DNA from: Betaproteobacteria bacterium
GTDB taxonomy: Bacteria > Pseudomonadota > Gammaproteobacteria > Burkholderiales > Methylophilaceae
Assembly (NCBI GenBank): GCA_016867975.1
Contig: VGIC01000016.1
Span: 1-42,702 of the forward strand
Direction: 5' to 3'
Length of the DNA stretch: 42,702 nucleotides
This document shows, piece by piece, positions 27,635 through 36,541 of this stretch; the first letter of the stretch is position 1, and each line of letters opens with the position of its first letter. The translations under genes and the position numbers were made by a program. The notes beneath the pieces were generated by a model that saw only the letters and a list, made by a program, of their open reading frames with translations, did no database searches and was not told the origin of the DNA.

Positions 27635-28498
27635 TTAGGCCGCAACCGGCAACCGCATCAGTTGGGACAGCAAAGACGCCAGTTTATCGCGCATCTCACG
27701 ACGATCAATAATCATGTCGATGGCGCCATGCTCTAATAAGAACTCCGCACGTTGGAATCCATCTGGCAACGTTTCTCGCACTGTCTGTTCGATGACACGT
27801 GGACCAGCAAACCCAATCAATGCCTGCGGCTCTGCCACAATCAGGTCTCCTAACATCGCGAAACTTGCCGACACGCCCCCCATCGTTGGATCAGTCAGTA
27901 CCGAGATGTAGGGTAACCCAGCTTTACTCAATTGAGTCAATGCAGCACTGGTTTTCGCCATCTGCATCAGTGAAAACAAACCTTCTTGCATACGCGCCCC
28001 GCCACTGGCCGAAACGCAAACGAATGCCATCTTATTGTCAATTGCGGTCTGCACTCCCCGTGCAAAACGCTCACCAACCACAGACCCCATGGAACCGCCC
28101 ATGTACTTGAATTCAAACACAGCCACAACGGCTGGCACAGACTTGATACTCCCCTGCATCACCACCAATGAATCTTTCTCATTTACTGCCTTTTGTGACT
28201 CTCTGGTACGTTCTGCGTAACTTTTACTGTCTTTAAACTTCAACGGATCAACAGGCTGAATCTCGGCACCCACCTCAAATTGTCCTTCCGCATCCAATAA
28301 CAACGCAAGACGAGCCCTAGCGCCAATCCGATTATGATGGTCACATTTCGGGCACACTTCAGCGTTATCTTCCAGATCTTTTTTATACAGCACAGACTGA
28401 CACGATGGACACTTACTCCAAAGCCCCTCAGGCATTGTCTTCTTCTCACCACTTACAACGCGCTTAATTTTTTGCGGTAACTTATTGAGCCATCCCAT
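27635..28498 (-). CDS. accD: Acetyl-CoA carboxylase carboxyltransferase subunit beta
   Basis: AccD with AccA transfers carboxyl from biotin-BCCP to acetyl-CoA, giving malonyl-CoA for fatty acids. At 287 aa it is the usual length. A four-Cys zinc ribbon (Cys30, Cys33, Cys49, Cys52) is followed by the crotonase-like carboxyltransferase domain with [18 protein letters not shown] and [15 protein letters not shown]. It lies 23 bp downstream of trpA and upstream of folC, as in Pseudomonas and betaproteobacteria. Confidence 0.98.
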   Translation of the reverse strand: MGWLNKLPQKIKRVVSGEKKTMPEGLWSKCPSCQSVLYKKDLEDNAEVCPKCDHHNRIGARARLALLLDAEGQFEVGAEIQPVDPLKFKDSKSYAERTRESQKAVNEKDSLVVMQGSIKSVPAVVAVFEFKYMGGSMGSVVGERFARGVQTAIDNKMAFVCVSASGGARMQEGLFSLMQMAKTSAALTQLSKAGLPYISVLTDPTMGGVSASFAMLGDLIVAEPQALIGFAGPRVIEQTVRETLPDGFQRAEFLLEHGAIDMIIDRREMRDKLASLLSQLMRLPVAA

Positions 28499-28521
28499 GA
28501 CTTATTCCTTTTTCATTTAAA

Positions 28522-29331
28522 TTACTGCTTGACTACTGAATCTACCGCAGACTTTAACTCATCCATCAATAAGGCAACGTTATTCATCAAGTTATCATCA
28601 TCTGATGCTTCAATTGCCAAGACCATACGACTACCCACGACCACTGCATCCGCGATCGCTGCAGTCGCTTTCGCAGTTGCCGCATCACGAATACCAAACC
28701 CCACGCCGACTGGCAGATCAGTTTGTTTGCGAATTGAAGCCACCCTGTTTGAAACCTCGCTAATATTCAGATTAGCAGCCCCGGTGACGCCTTTGAGTGA
28801 AACGTAATACACAAAACCACTGGCCTGACTCACAATCAGATCAACCCGTTTAGGCTCAGTAGTGGGTGACAATAAGAACACTGGATCAATGTCCCGTGCC
28901 CGCAATGCTTTAATAAAATCAGCGCATTCTTCCGGTGGATAATCCACGGTAATGACGCCATCCACATCAGCTATTTTGGCGCTATCGGCAAACACTGTAG
29001 CACCCATTGCCTCAATTGGATTCGCATAACCCATCAAAATGATAGGCGTTTTGGCATCAGTTTTGCGAAACTCTTTGACCATTTCCAGCACTGCTGTCAA
29101 CCCAACTTTGTGAACCAAAGCACGCTCGCTGGCACGCTGAATCACCGGACCATCCGCCATCGGATCAGAAAACGGCACCCCCAGCTCTATCATGTCTGCG
29201 CCATGTTTCACTAAGGTATGCATGAGGTTAACGGTATGCTTAGGGTGCGGATCACCCGCAGTAATATAAGGAATTAGAGCCGTCTTTCCTTGTTGTTTCA
29301 ATGTTGCAAAAGTTGATTGAATGCGTGACAT
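28522..29331 (-). CDS. trpA: Tryptophan synthase alpha chain
   Basis: TrpA cleaves indole-3-glycerol phosphate to indole, which is channelled to TrpB. The 269-aa TIM barrel has catalytic Glu49 (ADMIELGVPFSDPMADGP) and Asp60 in the classical positions, PYITAGDP at the N-terminus, and the phosphate-binding GFGIRDA and VVGSRMV segments. It is separated from trpB by 149 bp that contain a dispersed repeat, rather than overlapping trpB as in many operons. Confidence 0.98.
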   Translation of the reverse strand: MSRIQSTFATLKQQGKTALIPYITAGDPHPKHTVNLMHTLVKHGADMIELGVPFSDPMADGPVIQRASERALVHKVGLTAVLEMVKEFRKTDAKTPIILMGYANPIEAMGATVFADSAKIADVDGVITVDYPPEECADFIKALRARDIDPVFLLSPTTEPKRVDLIVSQASGFVYYVSLKGVTGAANLNISEVSNRVASIRKQTDLPVGVGFGIRDAATAKATAAIADAVVVGSRMVLAIEASDDDNLMNNVALLMDELKSAVDSVVKQ

Positions 29332-29373
29332 AGGTAGTTTTGTTGTACTGTTAATAAAGGTAGAAAATGCAAG

Positions 29374-29477
29374 TCGCTAAACAAGATAAGGCGTAAGTAA
29401 AAAATAAGTGTGCGGCATATCTAGTATATGTAAGCACTAATTTTTAAGAAGCAACGCAATATTGTAACGGGCTTTGC
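29374..29477. repeat. Dispersed intergenic repeat, copy 2 (trpB-trpA spacer), with hairpin
   Basis: This is the second copy of the ~100-bp repeat at 23030-23133; the shared blocks have identical spacing. Its centre forms a hairpin: outer arms AAAAAATAAGTG (29399) and CACTAATTTTT (29435), inner palindrome CATAT-CTAGT-ATATG. With flanking A and T runs it could also act as a weak two-way terminator between trpB and trpA. Confidence 0.7.
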
Positions 29478-29480
29478 ATT

Positions 29481-30683
29481 TTATAAAGTGATGTTGGCAA
29501 GTTTAGCTACAGTATTGATGTCTTTGTCGCCACGTCCAGACAAATTGACCAAGACAATTTCATCTTTACGCATGGTTTTGGCTAATTTTTCAGCATAAGC
29601 AAGCGCATGGCTGGACTCTAGCGCAGGGATAATGCCCTCTGTGCGACACAGGTTATGAAATGCCGCCATCGCCTCATCATCGGTAATCGCTACATATTCC
29701 GCACGCTTGATGTCTTTCAGCCAAGCATGTTCTGGCCCCACCCCTGGATAATCTAGACCAGCCGAAATCGAATGCGTTTCTATGATATTGCCATCGGCAT
29801 CCTGCATCAAATAAGTACGATTGCCATGTAATACCCCCACAGGACTATTGGCTGTTAATGGTGCAGCGTGCATTCCAGATGAGATGCCGTGACCTGCCGC
29901 CTCCACGCCTATCAGGCGCACATTCGGCACATCGATGTATGGATAGAAAATCCCCATGGCATTGGAACCACCACCCACACAGGCAACCACTGCATCAGGT
30001 TGACGACCCACCATCTCCATCATCTGCTGTTTGGCCTCCTGACCAATCACCGCTTGGAAATCGCGCACCATCATCGGATAGGGATGTGGTCCAGCCACTG
30101 TGCCGATAATGTAGAAGGTCGTTTCGATATTAGTTACCCAATCACGCATTGCCTCATTCAATGCATCTTTTAAGGTCTTGGAGCCACTCTCTACGGGAAC
30201 AACAGTCGCACCCAGCAATTTCATTCTAAAGACATTCGGCGCTTGGCGCTTTACGTCCTCACTCCCCATATATACGACACACTCCAACCCTAATCGCGCT
30301 GCAATTGTAGCTGTCGCTACTCCATGCTGCCCTGCACCGGTCTCAGCAATCACTCTTGGCTTACCCATGCGCTTTGCTAATAGCGCCTGTCCAATGGTAT
30401 TGTTTACCTTGTGCGCTCCCGTGTGATTCAAATCCTCACGTTTTAAATAGATTTGTGCCCCACCGATTTTATTAGACAAACGCTCCGCATGGTAAATCGG
30501 ACTTGGGCGACCAACAAAATGTTTTAAATCATAAGCATACTCAGCTAAGAAACTGGGGTCATGGCGATACTTCTCATACATCACGCGCAACTCTTCTAGT
30601 GCCTCTACCAATGTTTCGGCGACGAAGGTGCCTCCAAATTGACCAAAATGCCCTCGTGCATCTGGCATATCATAAAGCTGCAT
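29481..30683 (-). CDS. trpB: Tryptophan synthase beta chain
   Basis: TrpB is the PLP enzyme that condenses indole with serine. From the ATG at 30683 it is 400 aa. I prefer this start because GGAG lies 6 bases upstream, whereas the in-frame GTG at 30695 overlaps that site. Motifs: [18 protein letters not shown] at the N-terminus, [15 protein letters not shown] with the PLP Lys92, [10 protein letters not shown], and the phosphate-binding [15 protein letters not shown] is near the C-terminus. It lies 28 bp downstream of trpF in the same direction. Confidence 0.98.
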   Translation of the reverse strand: MQLYDMPDARGHFGQFGGTFVAETLVEALEELRVMYEKYRHDPSFLAEYAYDLKHFVGRPSPIYHAERLSNKIGGAQIYLKREDLNHTGAHKVNNTIGQALLAKRMGKPRVIAETGAGQHGVATATIAARLGLECVVYMGSEDVKRQAPNVFRMKLLGATVVPVESGSKTLKDALNEAMRDWVTNIETTFYIIGTVAGPHPYPMMVRDFQAVIGQEAKQQMMEMVGRQPDAVVACVGGGSNAMGIFYPYIDVPNVRLIGVEAAGHGISSGMHAAPLTANSPVGVLHGNRTYLMQDADGNIIETHSISAGLDYPGVGPEHAWLKDIKRAEYVAITDDEAMAAFHNLCRTEGIIPALESSHALAYAEKLAKTMRKDEIVLVNLSGRGDKDINTVAKLANITL

Positions 30684-30711
30684 ACGACTCTCCACTTAAA
30701 CTGCTACTTAA

Positions 30712-31329
30712 TTATCGCGTATATATTTGTTGCATAAATGCCGCAATTTTAACGGCGTCTTTGATTCCTTTGGCGCATTCGACACCTCCACTAACATCGA
30801 CTGCGTAAGGATTAACCTTGGCAATAGCATCTTGCACATTCTCCGCACATAAGCCGCCTGCCAGAATCACGGGTTTATCTAACTCGGCTGGGATCAAATC
30901 CCAATCAAACACTAATCCTGTTCCACCAGCCACACCCTTGGTATAAGTGTCTAACAACAAGGCCTTTGCATTAGCATAATCTTTTGAACATTGTACCAAA
31001 TTTGTATCTGCCTTGACGCGAATTGCTTTGATATAGGGCAGTCCGTAACGACCACATTCCTCAGGCGACTCATCGCCGTGAAACTGCAAAAGATCCAAGC
31101 GTACCTGAGAAGTCACATCCCTAATCAAGTCAGCTGAGGCATTGACAAACAAGCCAACCACACTAATAAACGGCGGAATCACCTTTACGATATTGATTGC
31201 TTGAGCAAGGTGAACGCTACGCGGACTTGGCTCATAAAACACCAACCCTATCGCATCCGCCCCATGATCAATTGCAGACAAGGCATCTTCTGCACGCGTG
31301 ATGCCGCAAATCTTAGCTCTAATCCTCAA
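30712..31329 (-). CDS. trpF: Phosphoribosylanthranilate isomerase
   Basis: TrpF converts phosphoribosylanthranilate to CdRP in tryptophan synthesis. The 205-aa TIM barrel has the general-base Cys8 in KICGITRAEDA, QFHGDESPEEC, the LLDTY catalytic Asp region, LAGGLCAENV, and the C-terminal phosphate site VDVSGGVE. The start is TTG at 31329, with AAAGG seven bases upstream. It lies between truA and trpB; trpC, trpD and trpE are not in the window. Confidence 0.96.
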   Translation of the reverse strand: MRIRAKICGITRAEDALSAIDHGADAIGLVFYEPSPRSVHLAQAINIVKVIPPFISVVGLFVNASADLIRDVTSQVRLDLLQFHGDESPEECGRYGLPYIKAIRVKADTNLVQCSKDYANAKALLLDTYTKGVAGGTGLVFDWDLIPAELDKPVILAGGLCAENVQDAIAKVNPYAVDVSGGVECAKGIKDAVKIAAFMQQIYTR

Positions 31330-31379
31330 AATAATGCCTTTATTAAAGTATTGATTAACAAGGAAGCGCTATTGTAGCG

Positions 31380-32165
31380 CTAAATTAAGACTTTTAATTC
31401 TGATTTGGACATGTCTGGAAGACCCCACTTGCCATCATAGCCAACACCAGTGAAATAAAGTCCATAGGGGGAAAAAGTGGGGGGCGACAATGTGCGATCG
31501 CGATGTTCCAATAAGTGTTTGATAAACACTGGAGGGTGCGCATCCTTACCCACATAAATGAGAGCGCCGACCATATTTCGTACCTGATGTTGGAGGAAGG
31601 CATTGGCAGAAAATTCGAACACAAAATAGTTCCCAACGGCTGTAATTTTCGCTCGTGTTAAATGACGCACGGGTGAATTAGCCTGGCATTCGGACGCTCT
31701 AAAAGCACTAAAATCATGCTCTCCTACCAAATATGTAGCCGCCTCCTGCATGGCAGCCAAGTCTAGTGGCAAATGAAACCAACCGGCCTTCGTGGCCATC
31801 AGTGCAGAGGCTACTGGAGCACAATAAAGCAGATATTGATAACTGCGGCTAAAGGCTGAAAATCTGGCATGGAACCCTGCATCCACTTCGCGAGCCCACT
31901 CAACGCGCACTGTAGCAGGCAGGTGCGCATTAACACCACGTACCCAAGCCGTTAGCGGCCTAACCGCATCTGTCTCAAAATGAACCACTTGCGCATACGC
32001 GTGGACGCCAGTATCTGTGCGGCCGGCCGCATGGACTCTCACTTTTTCCTGAGCTATTTTAGCAATTGCCGACTCCAAGGCATCTTGCACTCCACAGCCA
32101 TTCGGCTGACTTTGCCAACCGCAAAAATGTGCGCCGTCATATGAAACTCCCAATGCAAATCGCAA
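31380..32165 (-). CDS. truA: tRNA pseudouridine(38-40) synthase TruA
   Basis: TruA makes pseudouridine at positions 38-40 of many tRNAs. From the TTG at 32165 it is 261 aa, beginning MRFALGVSYDGAHFCGWQ, a normal TruA N-terminus. GAGGAG sits 7 bases upstream and overlaps the stop of the preceding gene. An alternative TTG at 32180 would overlap that stop by 4 bases. The catalytic Asp51 is in AAGRTDTGVHA, and the region HQVRNMVGALIYVG is conserved. The downstream neighbour is trpF. Confidence 0.96.
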   Translation of the reverse strand: MRFALGVSYDGAHFCGWQSQPNGCGVQDALESAIAKIAQEKVRVHAAGRTDTGVHAYAQVVHFETDAVRPLTAWVRGVNAHLPATVRVEWAREVDAGFHARFSAFSRSYQYLLYCAPVASALMATKAGWFHLPLDLAAMQEAATYLVGEHDFSAFRASECQANSPVRHLTRAKITAVGNYFVFEFSANAFLQHQVRNMVGALIYVGKDAHPPVFIKHLLEHRDRTLSPPTFSPYGLYFTGVGYDGKWGLPDMSKSELKVLI

Positions 32166-32176
32166 GCTGACACTCC

Positions 32177-32809
32177 TCAATGAAGCAACTTAATAAAAAT
32201 GAATGTCGCGATCAACAGCATCAATAATAGCAGCAACATTTTATCCGCTGTATGGAATGGCAGATCTTCTATGTTCACCATTTTACTTTTTTGGTGTGTG
32301 ATAACTCCTGCATTTAGCTCATCCAAACGATCAAAACTGATTGCATGACGTTGATGCAATGCTATCTCATCGACATACTCCAGCGTCAAAACCAAACGCA
32401 CAGCTAACCTTTCCACGTTGCACCCCAAATATTTGAGCGGGCGACATAACATATACAGCGCTGATATCAACTGCACTTTAGAACTCGTCATTAAAAGCAA
32501 TGTCATTGTAGCCAATGCTGACGACAACCTCATCACCTGCAATGCGCCCTGATACAAACCTTCAATGGTTGGTGCGAACGTCGCCGGAAGATAGGAGACA
32601 AACTCACCAGGTGTGGCATAAGCGTAAATCATCAAAATCGACAAGAATATCCATTTCAGACGAATCACCATGACTAAAAATTGCTTGGGTCGTATCACCA
32701 ATGCAAGAGTGCTTAATAATACGAACAATACGGACAGCAATACTTCGCTTACTACTCCCATCGCAATCAGAACGAAAAAAAAATACAAAATACTAACAAA
32801 AGGATGCAT
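32177..32809 (-). CDS. EcfT/CbiQ-like transmembrane protein, solitary
   Basis: A 210-aa integral membrane protein with an architecture like the T component of ECF-type transporters. Hydrophobic helices are at about 3-36 (two short helices), 42-62, 95-115 and 192-208, and a cytoplasmic helical region between about 110 and 160 carries conserved-looking MCRPLKYLGCNVERLAVRLVLTLEYVDEI. Classical EcfT proteins have coupling motifs near Ala-Arg-Gly; only a weak counterpart (RHAISF) is seen here. No ECF ATPase (EcfA) or substrate-binding S component is next to it. It overlaps or abuts truA, so it is probably cotranscribed. No good ribosome-binding site precedes the ATG. Family assignment is moderate; substrate unknown. 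Confidence 0.7.
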   Translation of the reverse strand: MHPFVSILYFFFVLIAMGVVSEVLLSVLFVLLSTLALVIRPKQFLVMVIRLKWIFLSILMIYAYATPGEFVSYLPATFAPTIEGLYQGALQVMRLSSALATMTLLLMTSSKVQLISALYMLCRPLKYLGCNVERLAVRLVLTLEYVDEIALHQRHAISFDRLDELNAGVITHQKSKMVNIEDLPFHTADKMLLLLLMLLIATFIFIKLLH

Positions 32810-33246
32810 AGGAATTACCGCAATGGGAACCTCAATTTTACCAAAAGAGATCTTTGCAAAAGGCTATTTAAACAAAAAAGCCGGGCAGAAGCTCGACCTG
32901 ATTCAACAATGGAGAGATCAAAGGTACTTTTATAAATACAGAGTTTGATTGTAGTACAAGGCGCATACTCGTGCGGGACATCTTCAACCTCGCTAGATGC
33001 TAAAGTATCAAATCGGTTGTGACGGAACGCAAAGAGCGCAAGGACCTTTTCCGTAGAACATCGCTACTTTCAATCACTTTTCATACGCGAAACCCGAGAA
33101 AACCAATGCGATGTTGGGCATAGCGACCAAAGCCATAGTAGTGACATACAGCGAGGTTGCGAAAACCGGCAGCAATGCGCTCAAGTAGTTCTAGCAGGCA
33201 ATCAGCGAAGCTGATGCTCTTAAAAAATGTATTTTTAGAAGTATCT
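32810..33246. other. 437-bp intergenic region with a start-less coding-like frame
   Basis: No conventional gene is seen. On the minus strand the frame 33251-33081 is open for about 57 codons and reads like protein in its last 46 codons (for example LLELLERIAAGFRN and HYYGFGRYAQHRIGF), but contains no ATG, GTG or TTG. It may be a degraded gene or part of a dispersed repeat. The remainder (32810-33080) shows no clear promoter or terminator to me. Confidence 0.4.
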
Positions 33247-35016
33247 CTAAGCTAAATCGGCCAGCAACTTCTCTGCCCGCTCGCGCTGCTGACCCCCACC
33301 TTCTTTAATGACCTCTTCAAGTAACTCACGCGCACCTTCCTTGTCATCCATCTCTATATAAGCAGCAACCAGATCTAATTTAACCTCGACTTCTTGATTC
33401 TCAGAGCCACCAACAGAAGTCATCTCTTTCACATCACTCACTGGGAAATCAAACGTAACTTCTTCAGTTTCTGGAACAATTTCCTCCATTAGTTTTTCCT
33501 CTGGTTCAGACTGCGTCAAATCAAGATTGATGCCGTCTAGTGAAATCTTAGGCGCCTGCAATGTGGGCGCTGATTCTAGAGTTTCCGCCTCTTCTTCCGA
33601 TGAATAGATCTCCTTCCTGCGTTTGTTACGTAAATACATCCACGCAGCACTCAACAATGTCACCGTTGCCGCGCCACCTACTATTGCAAGATTACCTTGG
33701 GTATCCAACAAGCGATTGATAAAGCTTGCTTCAACCACGAGTTCAGGAACAGTCTCTACTTTGATCACTTTATCGGTTGCTTTTGCTGCAGGCTTCATCT
33801 CTGCCACTTGTGCCTTAGCCTCTACGTTCTTTTGCATATCGGCCATTGACTGATTCCTCAATGCCAGCAACTGCTGCAAATCCGCAATCTGTTTTTCTAA
33901 TTCGGACGTTCTGTCCTGAACTTCCTTCAATGCCTTTTCACGCGCGGCCGCATCTTCTTGTAATGTCGCAATCTTGGCTGACAGCTCCGTGTCTGCTTTT
34001 AGTGATGAATCATTAACTGTCGTTCCCGCAGAGAGTTTAACTACATCCTTAGGGCTAACTTTGGAAGCTTGAGCCTTATCTTCAGCAGAGGCAATCTTGC
34101 CGGATGAAACTTGCTTCTGTTCCGATGAGTCTGCGAGCGTTGGGGATTTTTTCACTATATCCGACAGCGACTGGCGATATTGATTCCAGCTAGATAAATG
34201 CAACTTGATTAATTGCTTGGCTTGTTGGTTATCAATCGCTGTCAGCACCTCCTTCTCGGGCGCCTTAATAATCTGACCGACCTTTAAGCGATTCATATTG
34301 CCATCAACGAAGACCTCTTTATTAGCTTCATACAAGCCAACCAGCATCTGGTCCTGACTGACCCCCTCCACCAGCACATCTCTTGCCAATGAATGTAGTG
34401 TGTCCCCACGCTTGGTCACCACACCAGCACTCGAAACTGGTTCAGCAGGATCTTTAGTCTTTACTGGAGCTTCACTTTTGATTTCCTTTGCAATTAGTTC
34501 AGACTCTGATGTAGATGACTTGCTTGCCTCTACTGCTTGAGAAGCAACTGTAGCGGAGAGTGGTACTGCAGGTAAGCTGACTGTTGAAGGAGCTAACTCC
34601 TGAATAGTATCTTTGTATCCTGGAGGATCAAGTAGCACTGTATATTCTCTTAGGAGTCTGCCAGAGGCCCAGTCCAATTGAATCAGCACATCAAGATAGG
34701 GGTCATCAATCGGCAATGCTGTGCGCAGTTTCAAGACGGACACACCATTTGCGTTATTAACAAGATCGACCTTGATGTTGCTGTGCACATCAAGACGTGT
34801 AATCCCCTGGTTGTTATAAGCATCTTCAGAAGCGACCGAGCCTACAAGTGTAGAAAGCTCATCTGGTGTGACAGACACTAACTCAATCTCCGCTTTGAGA
34901 GGCTCCCCTAGACCTGAGCTGACATTCAACTTACCTAAGCCCGCCGCATTGCCGTAGAACGGCATAAATGCCAAGCAGACTGCCAGTGATATTTTCTTTA
35001 AATTTGATTTATACAC
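33247..35016 (-). CDS. fimV: FimV-like peptidoglycan-binding polar/pilus assembly protein
   Basis: FimV proteins are inner-membrane, LysM-containing scaffolds that affect type IV pilus secretin assembly and cell-pole organisation. The 589-aa protein has a signal peptide (cleavage near GNA-AGLG, residue 24), the conserved N-terminal FimV domain (LNVSSGLGEPLKAEIEL, LRTALPIDDPYLDVLIQLDW, GRLLREYTVLLDPP), a LysM motif (about 200-255, VTKRGDTLHSLARDV to LKVGQIIKAP), a coiled coil (about 340-400), one transmembrane segment (ATVTLLSAAWMYL), an acidic linker, and the C-terminal FimV domain (KLDLVAAYIEMDDKEGARELL). It is shorter than P. aeruginosa FimV. Its place between asd and truA is conserved. Confidence 0.93.
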   Translation of the reverse strand: MYKSNLKKISLAVCLAFMPFYGNAAGLGKLNVSSGLGEPLKAEIELVSVTPDELSTLVGSVASEDAYNNQGITRLDVHSNIKVDLVNNANGVSVLKLRTALPIDDPYLDVLIQLDWASGRLLREYTVLLDPPGYKDTIQELAPSTVSLPAVPLSATVASQAVEASKSSTSESELIAKEIKSEAPVKTKDPAEPVSSAGVVTKRGDTLHSLARDVLVEGVSQDQMLVGLYEANKEVFVDGNMNRLKVGQIIKAPEKEVLTAIDNQQAKQLIKLHLSSWNQYRQSLSDIVKKSPTLADSSEQKQVSSGKIASAEDKAQASKVSPKDVVKLSAGTTVNDSSLKADTELSAKIATLQEDAAAREKALKEVQDRTSELEKQIADLQQLLALRNQSMADMQKNVEAKAQVAEMKPAAKATDKVIKVETVPELVVEASFINRLLDTQGNLAIVGGAATVTLLSAAWMYLRNKRRKEIYSSEEEAETLESAPTLQAPKISLDGINLDLTQSEPEEKLMEEIVPETEEVTFDFPVSDVKEMTSVGGSENQEVEVKLDLVAAYIEMDDKEGARELLEEVIKEGGGQQRERAEKLLADLA

Positions 35017-35124
35017 ACTGCTACCTTTAAGAGAACGTATATTCTCAGTATGAAACTAACATCAAATAATTAGCTATGCAAGCTCATAATGTACATGATA
35101 TTCAATGGCCATCTACTTGCTAGG

Positions 35125-35155
35125 GTTGATGGTTGTGTCCCTTACAACAATCAAC
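35125..35155 (-). terminator. Hairpin downstream of asd (possible terminator)
   Basis: GTTGATGGTTGT (35125-35136) and ACAACAATCAAC (35144-35155) pair over 12 bp with one mismatch and a 7-nt loop, 13 bp after the asd stop. There is no T-run on the minus strand, so intrinsic termination is doubtful; it may instead protect the mRNA end or aid factor-dependent termination. Confidence 0.4.
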
Positions 35156-35168
35156 ATAGTTGCCATGC

Positions 35169-36281
35169 TTATTTTTCTATTAAAATCCGCAACATACGAC
35201 GTAGCGGCTCTGCTGCCCCCCATAACAACTGATCACCTACCGTAAAAGCGGAAATATACTCATCTCCCATATTTAGCTTACGAATGCGCCCTACTGGAGT
35301 TGTCAATGTCCCGGTGACCGCTGCTGGTGTCAACGCCTTCATGCTCGCCTCACGCTCGTTGGGAATGACCCTCGCCCACTGATTCGCTTCTGACAGCATC
35401 TGATGTATCTCATCTATCGGCACATTTTTTCTTAGTTTAATAGTCAACGCCTGACTATGGCAACGCATCGCACCGATCCGTACACATAGGCCGTCAATTA
35501 CAATAGGATTGAACTCGCGACCAAGAATCTTATTCGTTTCTACTCCAGCTTTCCACTCTTCTTTACTTTGACCCTTACCCAGATCTTTATCAATCCAAGG
35601 AATCAGACTGCCAGCCAGCGGCACACCAAAGTGTGCGGTAGGAAACGCATCATCACGTAAAGTGCCTGCTACCTCACGATCGATATCCAAAATGGCAGAA
35701 GCGGGATCCTCCAAAAAAGAACTCGCAACGCGATGTACTTCACCCATTTGTTTGAGTAGTTCACGCATATTCTGCGCACCAGCACCCGATGCCGCCTGAT
35801 AAGTCATGGAAGTCGCCCACTCCACCAAATCAGCTTTGAATAAACCATTCAGTGCCATCAGCATAAGGGATACCGTGCAATTGCCCCCTACCCAATTTCT
35901 GCCACCCTTGTGCATCGCATCTTTGATGACATGCATATTTACTGGGTCAAGAATAATGACCGAATCTTTTTCCATGCGCAAAGTTGAGGCCGCATCAATC
36001 CAATGCCCATTCCAGCCTGCTGAGCGTAACTGTGGAAAAATCTCGGTGGTATAGTCGCCGCCTTGACATGAGACGATCGCATCCATTGCTTTAAGTGCGC
36101 TGATATCTTTAGCATCCAGCAAGGCTGGGGTATCTTTACCAACATTCGGTCCTTTTCCACCGACTTGGGAAGTGGTGAAAAACTGTGGCTCAATGTGTGT
36201 AAAATCACCTTCTTCCATCATGCGTTGCATCAACACTGAACCCACCATGCCGCGCCAACCGACAAATCCTACTTTTAACAT
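35169..36281 (-). CDS. asd: Aspartate-semialdehyde dehydrogenase
   Basis: Asd reduces aspartyl phosphate to aspartate semialdehyde, the branch point to lysine/diaminopimelate, methionine and threonine. The 370-aa protein is of the E. coli type: N-terminal NADP loop [13 protein letters not shown], catalytic Cys135 in [23 protein letters not shown], the substrate Arg region [16 protein letters not shown] and a catalytic His in that segment. It lies 37 bp downstream of the entericidin-like gene, in the leuB-asd-fimV order typical of betaproteobacteria. Confidence 0.98.
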   Translation of the reverse strand: MLKVGFVGWRGMVGSVLMQRMMEEGDFTHIEPQFFTTSQVGGKGPNVGKDTPALLDAKDISALKAMDAIVSCQGGDYTTEIFPQLRSAGWNGHWIDAASTLRMEKDSVIILDPVNMHVIKDAMHKGGRNWVGGNCTVSLMLMALNGLFKADLVEWATSMTYQAASGAGAQNMRELLKQMGEVHRVASSFLEDPASAILDIDREVAGTLRDDAFPTAHFGVPLAGSLIPWIDKDLGKGQSKEEWKAGVETNKILGREFNPIVIDGLCVRIGAMRCHSQALTIKLRKNVPIDEIHQMLSEANQWARVIPNEREASMKALTPAAVTGTLTTPVGRIRKLNMGDEYISAFTVGDQLLWGAAEPLRRMLRILIEK

Positions 36282-36317
36282 GCTATCAATCCATCTCTAA
36301 GGCTTATTGCCAAATAA

Positions 36318-36440
36318 TTATTTACTTGATTTCTGAACGACTTCGCCCGCTTTTTCCAAATCCTTACCGATGCCATTAATCGTATTACAAGCTGTCAGCA
36401 GTATAATCGATGAACTTAGCGCAAATCTTTTCCATATCAT
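36318..36440 (-). CDS. Entericidin A/B family small lipoprotein (40 aa)
   Basis: Forty codons from the ATG at 36440 to TAA at 36320-36318. The peptide has a signal sequence ending in the lipobox LLTAC (Cys18), then a short mature part NTINGIGKDLEKAGEVVQKS, which matches entericidin EcnA/EcnB-type lipoproteins (C-N-T-x-x-G-x-G-x-D-x-x-x-x-G). In enteric bacteria EcnA/EcnB were described as an antidote/toxin pair linked to stationary-phase lysis; the role in betaproteobacteria is unclear. GGGGTG just upstream may serve as a ribosome-binding site. It lies between leuB (terminator in between) and asd. Confidence 0.88.
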   Translation of the reverse strand: MIWKRFALSSSIILLTACNTINGIGKDLEKAGEVVQKSSK

Positions 36441-36492
36441 ACACACCCCGCTACAAAGTTATATTGGAATACATGGGTTCGAGCCTTTTTAA

Positions 36493-36524
36493 AAGCGCCC
36501 ATCAATCTTGAGGTCAGGGCGCTT
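36493..36524 (-). terminator. Terminator after leuB
   Basis: AAGCGCCC (36493-36500) and GGGCGCTT (36517-36524) form a perfect 8-bp GC-rich stem with a 16-nt loop, 18 bp after the leuB stop. On the minus strand it is followed by a short T run (TTTT including the stem end). It separates leuCDB from the downstream ecn-asd genes. Confidence 0.65.
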
Positions 36525-36541
36525 CAACTTAAACGACTCTA

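Noticed and set aside
31330-31379. Trp attenuator leader before trpF
   Set aside because: Only 50 bp separate truA and trpF, and no Trp-codon leader peptide or alternative hairpins are present.
32670-32948. Plus-strand ORF of 92 codons
   Set aside because: Its first half is antisense to the EcfT-like gene, and the rest reads into the intergenic region without recognisable protein features.
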